A DNA stretch of 64,000 bases, taken from contig NZ_JXCJ01000001.1 of NCBI RefSeq assembly GCF_000832015.1, positions 462,903 to 526,902 on the forward strand. Reading direction: 5' to 3'. A program made the translations under genes and the position numbers. Numbering within the stretch: the stretch's first letter is position 1; each line of letters starts with the position of its first letter. The notes beneath the pieces were generated by a model, which was not told the DNA's origin, did not search any database, and saw nothing but the letters and a program-made list of their open reading frames with translations. Of the stretch, positions 1-8,771 are shown one piece after another. Source of the stretch: Gilvimarinus agarilyticus. GTDB taxonomy: Bacteria > Pseudomonadota > Gammaproteobacteria > Pseudomonadales > Cellvibrionaceae.

Positions 1-205
1 AAATAGGACATTTGCGCAAGTATCGTCACGCCATGGACGGCGTGTCGATACGGCCCTCGAAAATCGGCTGAAGCGAGGGAACCCGAAGGGCTGAGGTGCC
101 GGGGTGGCCTCTGACGTGCACGGATGCACTAATGCCGCGAGCGCATGGATGCGCAGGAGCGGCCTTTTGGTGACTTTTCTTTTGGCCAAACAAAGAAAAG
201 TAACT
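1..205 (-). repeat. Structured dispersed repeat, copy R1
   Basis: Non-coding stretch downstream of uvrD. Its reverse complement matches the segment at 43020-43166 closely, including the conserved block ending in GCGCAAATGTCCTATTT. On the plus strand it forms several hairpins: AAAT/ATTT at 1-13 with loop AGGAC (cut by the window edge), TATCG-T-CACGCC/GGCGTG-T-CGATA at 21-50 with loop ATGGAC, GTGCA/TGCAC at 116-129 with loop CGGA, GCGCA/TGCGC at 141-154 with loop TGGA, and a 10-bp stem ACTTTTCTTT/AAAGAAAAGT at 173-201. Every loop except the last contains GGA. The small ORFs crossing it look spurious. Function is unknown; see findings for the comparison with copies R2 and R3. Confidence 0.8.
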
Positions 206-288
206 CGCCACGCTCGGCGATGCGAGCTTATAAATAAGGCTCGCGTCAGCGGCAACCTTTAACATACCAAGCGACAATGATAACAGAC

Positions 289-2487
289 TTAAACCGCCTC
301 CAACTTGGCGTACTGCACCACCAACCACTTGGTGCCGGCATCGTCAAAATTAATTTGCACCCGGGTGCTGGCACCGGAGCCTTCAAAGTGGACGATAATA
401 CCTGCGCCGAATTTTTTATGACTAACCCGCTGCCCTAAACGAAAGCCGGTGTCGGAACCCGAATCACTCAGTGCGGTACCGCGCGCCTGTTTACGCTGAG
501 TCGGGCTTTGGTGGCGAACCGGACGGCTAACGGTGCTTTTAATGCGCACTTCATCGAGGTGCTCGTCGGGTATCTCTTTAACAAAGCGCGACAGGGCATT
601 AAAGGTTTCACCGCCATGCAGCCGGCGGGTTTCGGCGTAGCAGATGTAGAGCTTCTCCATGGCGCGGGTGATGCCCACGTAGGCCAGGCGGCGCTCTTCC
701 TCCAGGCGGTCCGGGTCTTCTACCGACATTTTGTGGGGAAACAGGTTTTCCTCGACGCCGGCCATAAACACCAGCGGAAACTCCAGCCCCTTAGCCGAGT
801 GCAGTGTCATCAGCTGTACCGCGTCTTCAAACTCATCGGCCTGGGCTTCCCCGGCGTCCAGCGCGGCGGTGTCTAAAAACTGTTGCAGCACGGGCTCTTC
901 GTCGTCGGGGGCTTCAAACACGCGGCACGCGGTTACCAGCTCTTCAAGGTTTTCGGCGCGGGCCTGGCCTTTTTCGCCTTTCTCTTTTTTGTGAAACTCA
1001 AACAAGCCTGTGGTTTCGAGCACCGACTCGGCCAGCTGATCGAGCTTCACCTCGAGGCTACGCTCGGCCAGAGCATCGATTAGCTGAGTAAAACCGGCCA
1101 GCGCGTTGCCGGCGCGGGCGCTGAGCACGCGGTTGGCTAACATTTGTTGGCTGGCCTGCCAGAGCGAGCAGCCATGCTCGCGGGCAAAGGCGCGAATATC
1201 GTCGACGGTTTTACCGCCGATACCGCGCGTTGGGGTGTTAATGACGCGCTCAAATGCCGGGTCGTCGTCGCGGTTGCTGGCTAAACGCATGTACGAGAGG
1301 GCGTTTTTAATTTCTAAGCGATCGTAAAATCGCTGGCCGCCATAAATGCGGTAGGGCATGCCTTCGCGCAGCAGGGCCTCCTCTAGTACCCGGGACTGGG
1401 CGTTAGAGCGATATAAAATGGCGCAGCTATCTTTGCGGTTGCCTTTAAGCACCCAATCGTTAATGCGCTCGACAATAAAACGTGCTTCGTCTTGCTCGTT
1501 AAAAGCCGCGTACAGCGAGATAGGCTCGCCGTCTTCACCGTCGGTCCACAGCTGTTTGCCCATACGGCCCGAGTTGTTGGCGATAACCGCGTTGGCGGCG
1601 TTAAGAATATTGCCGGTCGAGCGATAGTTTTGCTCCAGTCTCACGGTGCTGGTGCCAGGGTAGTCTTCGCTGAAGCGGCGGATGTTTTCGACTTTAGCGC
1701 CGCGCCAGCCGTAAATGGATTGGTCGTCATCGCCCACGGCGGTAACAAAGCAACTCTCGCCGGCCAATACCCGCAACCAGGCGTACTGCACCGAGTTGGT
1801 ATCCTGAAACTCATCCACCAAAATAAACGGAAAGCGCGCCTGGTAGTGATCCAAAATAGCGGGCTTGTTCAGCCACAGCTCGTGGGCGCGCAGCAGCAGC
1901 TCGGCAAAGTCGACCATGCCGCCGCGCTCGCAGTCGGCCTCGTAGGCGGCGTATACGGTGGTCATGGTGCGGGTAAACGGATCGGCACTGGGCTGCATGT
2001 GCTTGGCCCGCAGGCCCTCGTCTTTTTGGCCGTTAATAAACCACTGCGCCTGCCGTGGGGGCCAGCGCTCGGCATCGATAGCCAAATTTTGATACACCCG
2101 CTTAATCAGGCGCAGTTGATCGTCACTATCCAGAATCTGAAAGTTCTGCGGCAGGTTGGCGTCTTTCCAGTGGGCCTTTAGCAGCCGGTGGGCCAAACCG
2201 TGAAAGGTGCCCACCCACATGCTGCGGGTATTAATGGGCGTACCGCTCTCGCGAAAGCTCTCGTCGAGCCGCGCGCGCATCTCGCGCGCGGCCTTATTGG
2301 TAAAGGTAACCGCCAGTATGCTGTAGGGCGACACCCCCTGGGTTTGCACCAGCCAGGCAATGCGGTGTACCAGCACGCGGGTTTTACCACTGCCGGCTCC
2401 GGCGAGGATGAGCTGGTTGCCGGCTTCAGCGGTAACGGCTTCGCGCTGGGCATCGTTTAAACTTGCGACGAGGTGAGGAGCATCCAT
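289..2487 (-). CDS. uvrD: DNA helicase II, UvrD
   Basis: Superfamily 1A 3'-5' DNA helicase that removes UvrC and the excised oligonucleotide in nucleotide excision repair and unwinds nicked strands in mismatch repair. The 732-residue length is typical. Visible motifs are Walker A GAGSGKT at 30-36, the TFTNKAAREM motif at 61-70, DEFQDT (Walker B) at 225-230, the GDDDQSIYGWRGA motif that follows, and LHSAKGLEFP near the C-terminal RecA fold. The last 50 residues form the Tudor-like tail of UvrD (GQRVSHKKFGAG). PcrA or Rep are alternatives, but this tail together with gammaproteobacterial origin favours UvrD. It stands alone on the minus strand; no strong ribosome-binding site is seen before the ATG. 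Confidence 0.95.
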   Translation of the reverse strand: MDAPHLVASLNDAQREAVTAEAGNQLILAGAGSGKTRVLVHRIAWLVQTQGVSPYSILAVTFTNKAAREMRARLDESFRESGTPINTRSMWVGTFHGLAHRLLKAHWKDANLPQNFQILDSDDQLRLIKRVYQNLAIDAERWPPRQAQWFINGQKDEGLRAKHMQPSADPFTRTMTTVYAAYEADCERGGMVDFAELLLRAHELWLNKPAILDHYQARFPFILVDEFQDTNSVQYAWLRVLAGESCFVTAVGDDDQSIYGWRGAKVENIRRFSEDYPGTSTVRLEQNYRSTGNILNAANAVIANNSGRMGKQLWTDGEDGEPISLYAAFNEQDEARFIVERINDWVLKGNRKDSCAILYRSNAQSRVLEEALLREGMPYRIYGGQRFYDRLEIKNALSYMRLASNRDDDPAFERVINTPTRGIGGKTVDDIRAFAREHGCSLWQASQQMLANRVLSARAGNALAGFTQLIDALAERSLEVKLDQLAESVLETTGLFEFHKKEKGEKGQARAENLEELVTACRVFEAPDDEEPVLQQFLDTAALDAGEAQADEFEDAVQLMTLHSAKGLEFPLVFMAGVEENLFPHKMSVEDPDRLEEERRLAYVGITRAMEKLYICYAETRRLHGGETFNALSRFVKEIPDEHLDEVRIKSTVSRPVRHQSPTQRKQARGTALSDSGSDTGFRLGQRVSHKKFGAGIIVHFEGSGASTRVQINFDDAGTKWLVVQYAKLEAV

Positions 2488-2646
2488 GGGTCAATTCTGG
2501 CATCTTGGTGTATGGTAGGGCACTTGCCCTGACGGAGACGACAGCATACCATTTTACTGTAAATTTACACAGTGTCGCTGAGCGTGCACCGCCGCTATGG
2601 GCCCAAGCAGGCATATCGCCTAGGTTATTAAAGGAGCTGTAAACAC

Positions 2647-3189
2647 GTGGATCTTCACCATCATATTCGCCTGATGGCCGGTTATAACAAGCGCTTAAAC
2701 AGTCAGGTGTTTGCCGCTGCCGCCACGCTCGATCACGCCACTCTCACCGCTGATGCTGGCGCTTTTTTTGGCTCGATTTTAGGCACACTCAACCACATGG
2801 TGGTTACCGACCTACTGTGGCTAACGCGTTTCGCGAAACATTCGGCGAGCTACCAAAGCCTGCAGGCGCTGGCCGAGCTACCCACCCCCGAGCGGCTTGA
2901 TCAACAGCTTTACCCGGCGTTTGCCGCCCTTGGCGCCGCCCGCGGGATTATCGATAACGCCATCATCGAGTGGAGTGCCGACGAGCTGAAAAGCAGCGAT
3001 TTACAACGTGCTTTGGCGTATCACAACAGCAAAGGGGAAGCCGCCGAGCGGGACTTTGGCGAGCTGGTGATGCACCTGTTTAACCACCAAACACACCATC
3101 GCGGCCAAGTGAGTACGCTGCTAAACCAGCGCGGGCTGGACATAGGCGTAACCGACTTTTTACAGGATATCCCAAGGTTGGATGCCTAG
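2647..3189 (+). CDS. DinB family protein (putative metal-dependent hydrolase/transferase)
   Basis: A 180-residue four-helix-bundle protein of the DinB/YfiT-like superfamily. The likely metal triad is visible: His50 (in LNHMVVTDLLW) and His147 with His150/151 (in LFNHQTHHRGQ). The superfamily includes thiol-dependent S-transferases and damage-inducible proteins of unknown reaction, so the substrate cannot be named. Start is GTG at 2647, supported by AAGGAG ten bases upstream. It diverges from uvrD across 159 bases. Confidence 0.8.
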   Translation: MDLHHHIRLMAGYNKRLNSQVFAAAATLDHATLTADAGAFFGSILGTLNHMVVTDLLWLTRFAKHSASYQSLQALAELPTPERLDQQLYPAFAALGAARGIIDNAIIEWSADELKSSDLQRALAYHNSKGEAAERDFGELVMHLFNHQTHHRGQVSTLLNQRGLDIGVTDFLQDIPRLDA

Positions 3190-3289
3190 CTGGCTGGGCG
3201 CGCGCTTGATTCTCGCCGCTGCGCCCCCATAAACCCACGAAACGCCTAACACAGGCCGTGTTTCCACCAACCGTGACAGTTAGTGAGTT

Positions 3290-3706
3290 ATGACGGACGT
3301 ATACATACTGCAAAATCAAGATAAGTTGTTTTTGAGCAAGCAGCGCATTTGGGTAGATGGCCGCGACCCGGCGGGTTTATATCGCAGCCCCCACAAAGAC
3401 GAGGCTGTGAATGAGATGTTTGAGGCCAGCAGCAAAGACTACACCCAGCGAGTATCACTGGTAGCTTGCCCGTTAAATGAACGGCGCAACCCCGTCATCG
3501 ACCCCGAGATACTACCGCCGCCCCAGCCCAAAAACCGTGGTGAAGACTCACTGGAGCTGGATTTGGCCACCAACGACACGCCGCCCCCCGAAGAGCGTGA
3601 GCCCGCGAGCGCAGAAACTCAAACTGACCCGGCCGCTCAAGCTGATAGCGCTGAACCGCAACCCGAGGCTACCCAGGCCGAACCACGCGAGTCATCGCCT
3701 CAGTGA
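3290..3706 (+). CDS. Conserved hypothetical protein with disordered acidic tail
   Basis: I do not recognise a named family. Residues 1-65 look like a compact domain (MTDVYILQNQDKLFLSKQ at the N-terminus, then GRDPAGLYRSPHKDEAVNEM). From about residue 75 the chain is rich in Pro, Glu, Gln and Ala and is probably disordered. There is no signal peptide or membrane segment, so it is probably cytosolic. It lies 100 bases after the DinB gene and 158 before gshA on the same strand; the protein may be co-transcribed but no functional link is evident. Confidence 0.6.
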   Translation: MTDVYILQNQDKLFLSKQRIWVDGRDPAGLYRSPHKDEAVNEMFEASSKDYTQRVSLVACPLNERRNPVIDPEILPPPQPKNRGEDSLELDLATNDTPPPEEREPASAETQTDPAAQADSAEPQPEATQAEPRESSPQ

Positions 3707-3864
3707 TTTTATCGCCGTCGCAATTACCGTTTTTTACCCCCCAGGGCCGCTCTGGCGGTGGCCCTGTTTGGGCGAACTGACTACACTCGACACTTTAGGG
3801 CTGGTGACAGCCGAGCGCCTGGCGCCACGACCGCGTCCGCAACCGGACTGCAGAGGAAAAGCTT

Positions 3865-5484
3865 TTGTCTCAATTTGATGCGCAGTTACAGGCGTTATCC
3901 GGCGCTAAAGCCAATCAAACACTTCGCGGTATTTTGCGCGGCATCGAAAAAGAGAGCCTGCGCGTTAGCCCGGACGGCCGCCTGGCGCAAACCAGCCACC
4001 CCTTGGGGCTCGGCTCGGCGCTCACCCACCCGCATATCACCACCGATTACTCCGAGGCGCTGCTGGAATTTATTACCGAGCCGCAAGCCTCCATCGGCAC
4101 ACTGCTAAACCAGCTTGATGACGTGCACCGTTACACCTACAGCCAGCTGCAAGATGAGTATTTGTGGCCGGCCAGTATGCCCTGCGTGCTGGGCGCCGAC
4201 AGCGACATCCCGGTGGCGCGTTACGGCACCTCCAACAGCGGCACCATGAAAACGGTGTACCGCCTGGGCCTGGGACACCGCTACGGCCGCGCCATGCAAA
4301 CCATTGCCGGAGTGCACTACAACTTCTCGCTACCAGACGATTTCTGGCGTGAGCTGGCCCGGGATACCGGCAACCAGCAAAGCCTGCAGGCGTTTAAAAC
4401 CGACCGCTACTTTGCCTTAATCCGTAATTTTCGGCGCTATTTTTGGCTGTTGGTGTACTTGTTTGGCGCCGCCCCGGCGGTATGCCGCAGCTTTGTGCGC
4501 GGCCGCGAGCACGCCCTTGAACCCTTTGGCAAAGACGACCACACCTTGCATACCCCCTACGCCACCTCGCTGCGCATGGGTGATTTAGGCTACCAAAGCG
4601 ACGCCCAGCAATCGCTGGTGGTGTGCTACAACAACCTTGATAACTATTTGCAAACCCTGTGCGGCGCCATTACCCAGCCACACACCGAGTACCAAAACAT
4701 CGGATTAAAAGGCGCCGATGGGCAATACCAGCAGCTAAACACCAGCTTGCTGCAAATCGAAAACGAGTTTTACAGCACCATTCGCCCCAAGCGCACGGCT
4801 AAGTCTGGGCAAACGGCGCTGCAAGCACTGCAATTGGGTGGGGTAGAGTACGTCGAGGTGCGCTGCGTCGATTTAAACCCCTTTGAGCCACTGGGCGTCA
4901 ATGAAGCGCAGCTGCATTATTTGGATGCGTTTTTGCTGTTTTGCTTGCTGCAAGACAGCCCCGAGGCCACCGATGCCGAGTACCAGGGGCTGCAAGATAA
5001 CCAAGCGCGCATTGTCTACCAGGGCCGCGACCCAGAGTTGATGCTACGGCGCAACGGCGGGGAAGTGAACATGCGCGAGTGGGCGCTGGAGATTCAAGAG
5101 GATGTCGAGCGCTGCGCGGCGTTGCTCGATAAGGCTAATGGCGACACCCGCTACCAAAACGCCTGCACCGAGCAGCGGCAAAAGCTCGCGGGCGAACGCG
5201 CCACCCCCGCCGAACAGGTGCTGAGTGAGCTGGCCGAGCGCGAGCAAACCTACTACGCCCACACACTACAGCTGGCAAGGCAACACCGCGACTACTTTGC
5301 AGCGCGTCCGCTCGATGACCAGCAGCAAACGCATTTTGCCCGCCTGGCCGAGCAATCTAAGCACCATCAAACCGATGTAGAAGCCGCCGACCAAATAAGC
5401 TTTGATGAGTATTTGGCCAAGTACTACGCCCAGTACACCTGCTGTGGTGAGCCGGCGGTTACTTCTGCACAATCAGGTTGTTAA
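3865..5484 (+). CDS. gshA: Glutamate-cysteine ligase
   Basis: Catalyses the ATP-dependent ligation of L-glutamate to L-cysteine, the first and rate-limiting step of glutathione synthesis in the cytosol. Length is 539 residues, close to the proteobacterial GshA family (about 518 in E. coli). Typical blocks are RGIEKESLRV near residue 25, ITTDYSEALLEFIT, MKTVYRLGLGHRYGRAMQTIAG and VEVRCVDLNPFEPLG. Start codon is TTG at 3865 with AGAGGA seven bases upstream; no in-frame ATG nearby gives the conserved N-terminus. The 3' end overlaps the convergent FliL-like gene by 26 bases. Confidence 0.95.
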   Translation: MSQFDAQLQALSGAKANQTLRGILRGIEKESLRVSPDGRLAQTSHPLGLGSALTHPHITTDYSEALLEFITEPQASIGTLLNQLDDVHRYTYSQLQDEYLWPASMPCVLGADSDIPVARYGTSNSGTMKTVYRLGLGHRYGRAMQTIAGVHYNFSLPDDFWRELARDTGNQQSLQAFKTDRYFALIRNFRRYFWLLVYLFGAAPAVCRSFVRGREHALEPFGKDDHTLHTPYATSLRMGDLGYQSDAQQSLVVCYNNLDNYLQTLCGAITQPHTEYQNIGLKGADGQYQQLNTSLLQIENEFYSTIRPKRTAKSGQTALQALQLGGVEYVEVRCVDLNPFEPLGVNEAQLHYLDAFLLFCLLQDSPEATDAEYQGLQDNQARIVYQGRDPELMLRRNGGEVNMREWALEIQEDVERCAALLDKANGDTRYQNACTEQRQKLAGERATPAEQVLSELAEREQTYYAHTLQLARQHRDYFAARPLDDQQQTHFARLAEQSKHHQTDVEAADQISFDEYLAKYYAQYTCCGEPAVTSAQSGC

Positions 5485-5908
5485 AGTAAACCTCGAGCAC
5501 ATCGTGCTCGGCCTGCTCCGACTCCAGCAACGCGATAATCTCGGCCTTGGCCGTCTCGCGCAGCTGGGTTACCCCCTGCTGCGTGGTAATGGCTTCTTCC
5601 GTTTGGCGGCTAAACAGCATCACCATAGCATTGCGCAGCAGCGGCATATGGTGGCGCACCGCCGAGGCGGTATAAACATCGTTAACCCGCAATGACAGCT
5701 CAGTTTTTAAGTATTTAAGCCGCCCGGCACCGCCATAATTAACCACAAACGCCGGCTGCATGGGTATGTAAATTGAGCCCTCAACCTCCTTAGACTCCGA
5801 ATCGCTTTGTGCCAAAGATGTCGCGCTTAACAACAGGGCAAACACGAGCGCCAATGCCGGCAACAGCATCAACCACAATGGGCGAACGAGGGTGGCAGAC
5901 AGAGCCAT
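5459..5908 (-). CDS. FliL-like flagellar basal-body-associated protein (orphan)
   Basis: Short FliL-family protein of 149 residues: an N-terminal hydrophobic segment (about 8-33) anchors it in the inner membrane or acts as a signal, followed by the periplasmic FliL/stomatin-like domain (YIPMQPAFVVNY, KTELSLRVND, RHHMPLLRNAMVMLFSRQ). FliL proteins support stator function and torque in flagellar motors. It sits alone, not in a fliLMNOPQR cluster, so it is probably a second FliL paralogue. The FliA promoter 63-88 bases upstream (5971-5996) strongly supports a motility role. Confidence 0.85.
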   Translation of the reverse strand: MALSATLVRPLWLMLLPALALVFALLLSATSLAQSDSESKEVEGSIYIPMQPAFVVNYGGAGRLKYLKTELSLRVNDVYTASAVRHHMPLLRNAMVMLFSRQTEEAITTQQGVTQLRETAKAEIIALLESEQAEHDVLEVYFNNLIVQK

Positions 5909-5970
5909 CGGTTACTCCTGACAAGAAAAAGGTGGACCAAAACCGCAGCTTACGCGGTATCTTACAAAGC

Positions 5971-5996
5971 TATCGGCGAGGCGACAGTTTACTTGA
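5971..5996 (-). promoter_or_regulatory. Sigma-28 (FliA) promoter for the FliL-like gene
   Basis: Read on the minus strand this is TCAAG, 14 bases, then GCCGATA: the exact element and spacing of Pseudomonas-type FliA promoters. Transcription would begin near 5964 and give a 5' leader of about 55 bases before the ATG at 5908. Confidence 0.8.
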
Positions 5997-6110
5997 TGTC
6001 AGCGCACAATATTCGTGCTATCGCTACTGGGGGACGGCGATTGATCGTGGTAAGATTGCCCAACACTGGATTGATTAAAGAATATCGCTAAAGATAGCTA
6101 GGATAATGTC

Positions 6111-6578
6111 ATGTTAGAGAATTGCCAGGACGCCAAAGAGCGCTGGGGCGGAGTAAGCCAGATTATCGATCGCTGGCTGCAAGAGCGCCAGGAAATGCTG
6201 GTGCAATACTGTGCCCTGTCGGAGACAAAAGGCCAGACCAGCGACGAGCGCGGCGCCAAGCTGCGCCGCATGTGCGAGATCATGGTGGATTACGTCTCGG
6301 CGGGGCACTTTGAGATCTACGACCAGCTGGTACGCGAAGGCCGCGAGTTTGGCAACGAGCAAGCGCTTAAAGAAGCCGCCGAGCGTTTTAAAGAAGTAGA
6401 TGCCACTACAGAAAAAATCCTGGATTTTAACGACAAGTACCAGGAGACCGATGATCTGACCACCCTGGACACCGACCTGTCGGAGCTGGGCGAGACCCTG
6501 GAAGCACGCTTTAGCGGTGAAGATCGCATGATTGCCGTACTCCACGATGCCAATAAAGACGTCGTTCAAGCCAGCTAA
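6111..6578 (+). CDS. rsd: Anti-sigma-70 regulator Rsd/AlgQ
   Basis: A 155-residue all-helical protein of the Rsd/AlgQ family (E. coli Rsd is 158). It binds free RNA polymerase sigma-70 region 4 and shifts polymerase toward alternative sigma factors; in Pseudomonas AlgQ also influences alginate synthesis. Recognisable features are the N-terminal MLENCQDAKERWGGV, the DRWLQERQEMLVQYC helix and the central FNDKYQ segment. No signal peptide. The following genes (FKBP isomerase, AlgP-like protein, TIGR02444, ABC-F) reproduce the algQ/algP neighbourhood known in Pseudomonas, which supports orthology. Confidence 0.9.
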   Translation: MLENCQDAKERWGGVSQIIDRWLQERQEMLVQYCALSETKGQTSDERGAKLRRMCEIMVDYVSAGHFEIYDQLVREGREFGNEQALKEAAERFKEVDATTEKILDFNDKYQETDDLTTLDTDLSELGETLEARFSGEDRMIAVLHDANKDVVQAS

Positions 6579-6638
6579 ACCCCACTTGGCGCCAGAGGTG
6601 AACACCACCTTGGCGCCACCTCGACTCTGGCCCGCCCC

Positions 6639-7613
6639 ATGTTAAAACCGCTGCTGTTTACAGCCGCACTCCTACCACTGTTAAGTGCCTGCAACCCGGC
6701 GCCCCAAGCCGAGTTACAAGTGGCCAACCGCAGCACGCAGTCGGCCAGCTTAGCCCGCGATGGCAGCCACGCAGTGATCGGCTCTACCTATCAAGGTGGC
6801 AGCTACTGGCAGGTCTCCCCCGGCGAGCGGCTGTACGACTGGAACCACAGTGACGACACCACCCGCCTGATTTTACACAGCGCCATCTCTAGCGACGGCG
6901 GCTGGGCCATTACTGCCGACCATCAAACTCTGGTGTTGTGGGATACCGCTAGCGGCGAGTCGGTAGCCTACTGGCGTATTAGCGCCGAGATTAACGCACT
7001 GGCGCTGGGGCGCTACGGCAACGTGGCGCTGTTGGGCTTAGCCGATGGCCGGGCGGTGTTATACGATGTGCGCCACGGCGGAACCTTTGGCACCTTCCAG
7101 CACGATGCGCCGGTTAACGCCGTAGCCCTAAGCGATGACTTAAGTCTGGCGCTCACCGGTGGCGACGATCAAACCGCCCGCATCTGGGACACCCAAAGTG
7201 GTCAGCAACAGTCAGCGCGCAAATACGACAAAGCCATCCAGCAGGTGGCCCTAAGCCCCGACGGCAAACGTGCGCTGGTAGCGGCCCGCTACGATGGCAT
7301 CGAGCTGTTTAGCACCTCCAGCGATGAGCTTAACTGGACGCTGCCCTTGGGCCACGAGCGTATTATTCGCGGCTATAGCTTAAGCGCCGCACGCTTTAGT
7401 GACGACGGCGCCTACCTGTTAACCGGCCGCCCCGATGGCCGGGTGCAATTGTGGGATATCGACGGGCAACAAGCGCTGTATCACTGGCAACTACCCAAGC
7501 TCGACCCATGGCAACCCAAGCCCACCTCGGTATTAGCGGTAAGCTTTACGCCCAACCCAGAGCACTATCGCGCCGCCAGCGGCAATGGCTATATCTATAC
7601 CTTAAGTTATTAA
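6639..7613 (+). CDS. WD40-repeat lipoprotein
   Basis: A 324-residue predicted lipoprotein: the signal peptide ends in lipobox LSAC with the acylated Cys at 18. The rest is a beta-propeller of degenerate WD40 repeats (for example ALTGGDDQTARIWDTQSG and YLLTGRPDGRVQLWDIDG), likely seven blades. Propellers of this type scaffold protein complexes; no catalytic residues are seen. It follows rsd by 60 bases on the same strand and ends just before a bidirectional terminator. Partner and function are unknown. Confidence 0.8.
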   Translation: MLKPLLFTAALLPLLSACNPAPQAELQVANRSTQSASLARDGSHAVIGSTYQGGSYWQVSPGERLYDWNHSDDTTRLILHSAISSDGGWAITADHQTLVLWDTASGESVAYWRISAEINALALGRYGNVALLGLADGRAVLYDVRHGGTFGTFQHDAPVNAVALSDDLSLALTGGDDQTARIWDTQSGQQQSARKYDKAIQQVALSPDGKRALVAARYDGIELFSTSSDELNWTLPLGHERIIRGYSLSAARFSDDGAYLLTGRPDGRVQLWDIDGQQALYHWQLPKLDPWQPKPTSVLAVSFTPNPEHYRAASGNGYIYTLSY

Positions 7614-7633
7614 AAGCGCTGACAAACGGGCAC

Positions 7634-7664
7634 AAAAAAGCCGGGCTATTAACCCGGCTTTTTT
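7634..7664. terminator. Bidirectional intrinsic terminator
   Basis: AAAAAAGCCGGG and CCCGGCTTTTTT arms flank a short loop between the convergent WD40 and FKBP genes, giving a U-tract in both directions. Confidence 0.85.
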
Positions 7665-7682
7665 ATACTACGTGCTAAGCGA

Positions 7683-8447
7683 TTACTCGGCAGCGGCTTC
7701 TTCTGGTGCAGCGGCAGGCTCAACTTCTAACAGCTCCACTTCAAAAATCAGCGTCGCGTTAGGTGGAATACCCTGGTTGCCACCTGGGCCGTAGGCTAAA
7801 TCAGAGGGGATATACAGCTCGTACTTAGCACCGGTTTCCATCAGCTGCAGGCCTTCGGTCCAGCCGGCAATAACTTGGTTCAGGGCGAAAGTGGCGGGCT
7901 GCTCACGGGCGTAAGAGCTATCAAACTCGGTACCGTCTAACAGTTTGCCGCGGTAGTGAACCGTCACGGTGTCTTTCTCGCCGGGGCTTACGCCATCACC
8001 TTCTTCAATCACTTTATACTGCAGGCCGCTGTCGGTGACCATCACACCTTCTTTATCGGCGTTCTCGGCCAAAAAGGCTTCGCCTTCGGCTTTTTGCGTT
8101 TCAGCCAGCGCCTTTTGCTTTTGCTGTTGCAGCTCCATTTGTTGCTCCTGGAAGGTCTGCATTACTGTTTCCATTTCTTCCTGGGTCAAGGCGGGCTCTT
8201 TATCATCGCGTACGTCGGTCAGCGCTTGGGTAAACGCTTCTACTTCGATGGGTACATCGCGCTGCTTAAAGTTAGAGGCCATGTTTAAAGCGATAGCATA
8301 GTTAACCTTTTGCTCCAGAGTTTCCAGGGTAACTTGCTGATCAGCCTTGGGGGCTGTAGCGGGTGCATCGGGGCTCTCTTGGTTACAGCCTGCCAGCACG
8401 GTTGCCGAGGTGATAACGCCGGCCATCAGTAAACGCTTGTTAAACAT
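7683..8447 (-). CDS. FKBP-type peptidyl-prolyl isomerase lipoprotein (FkpA/Mip type)
   Basis: Predicted envelope chaperone that catalyses cis-trans isomerisation of prolyl bonds. The 254 residues comprise a lipoprotein signal with lipobox LAGC (Cys at 21), a helical dimerisation domain (about 40-120, with the Gln/Lys-rich helix [18 protein letters not shown]), and a C-terminal FKBP domain (about 125-240) with the hallmarks [28 protein letters not shown] and [14 protein letters not shown]. The Ala/Glu-rich tail is probably disordered. The same kind of gene lies between algQ and algP in Pseudomonas. Confidence 0.92.
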   Translation of the reverse strand: MFNKRLLMAGVITSATVLAGCNQESPDAPATAPKADQQVTLETLEQKVNYAIALNMASNFKQRDVPIEVEAFTQALTDVRDDKEPALTQEEMETVMQTFQEQQMELQQQKQKALAETQKAEGEAFLAENADKEGVMVTDSGLQYKVIEEGDGVSPGEKDTVTVHYRGKLLDGTEFDSSYAREQPATFALNQVIAGWTEGLQLMETGAKYELYIPSDLAYGPGGNQGIPPNATLIFEVELLEVEPAAAPEEAAAE

Positions 8448-8771
8448 ATAATACCTATTTATTGGAGTGTGTTTGTTGTATCAACTGCAACGGGTCCATC
8501 ACGCTACAGCTTGCCGGCCCATCCGGCACTCGTAACAAAAAAGCCCATCCATGTTATACCAACTGCGCCACAGTGTGGGCGTTTAGGTTGATAAATGCGA
8601 ATTCGAACGCGCCTGTAGCTCTATTCATGGGGAGTTAGAGCAAAAATTCAATAGTTAGTGCTTAATTTTGCGCTCGTGACGTACACAATTTATACGCTAG
8701 GGTCTACAATATCGCCTTAGATTTACCCCTTTCTGCAACACTCAGATTTAAATCACATGTAGGGTTTCACT
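8448..8771. other. Divergent intergenic region, FKBP / AlgP-like genes
   Basis: 324 bases between divergent genes, clearly more AT-rich than the coding DNA on either side, with a good sigma-70 candidate at 8668-8696 reading toward the AlgP-like gene. No ORF or strong repeat was recognised. Confidence 0.6.
8668..8696 (+). promoter_or_regulatory. Candidate sigma-70 promoter for the AlgP-like gene
   Basis: TTGCGC and TATACG hexamers separated by 17 bases; predicted start near 8703, about 70 bases before the ATG at 8772. Confidence 0.45.

Noticed and set aside
26-328. Open frame across the left-end repeat
   Set aside because: Lies in the structured repeat R1, overlaps the uvrD 3' end and has no family resemblance.
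1492-2181. 229-codon frame opposite uvrD
   Set aside because: Entirely inside a clearly identified gene; no ribosome-binding site or family match.
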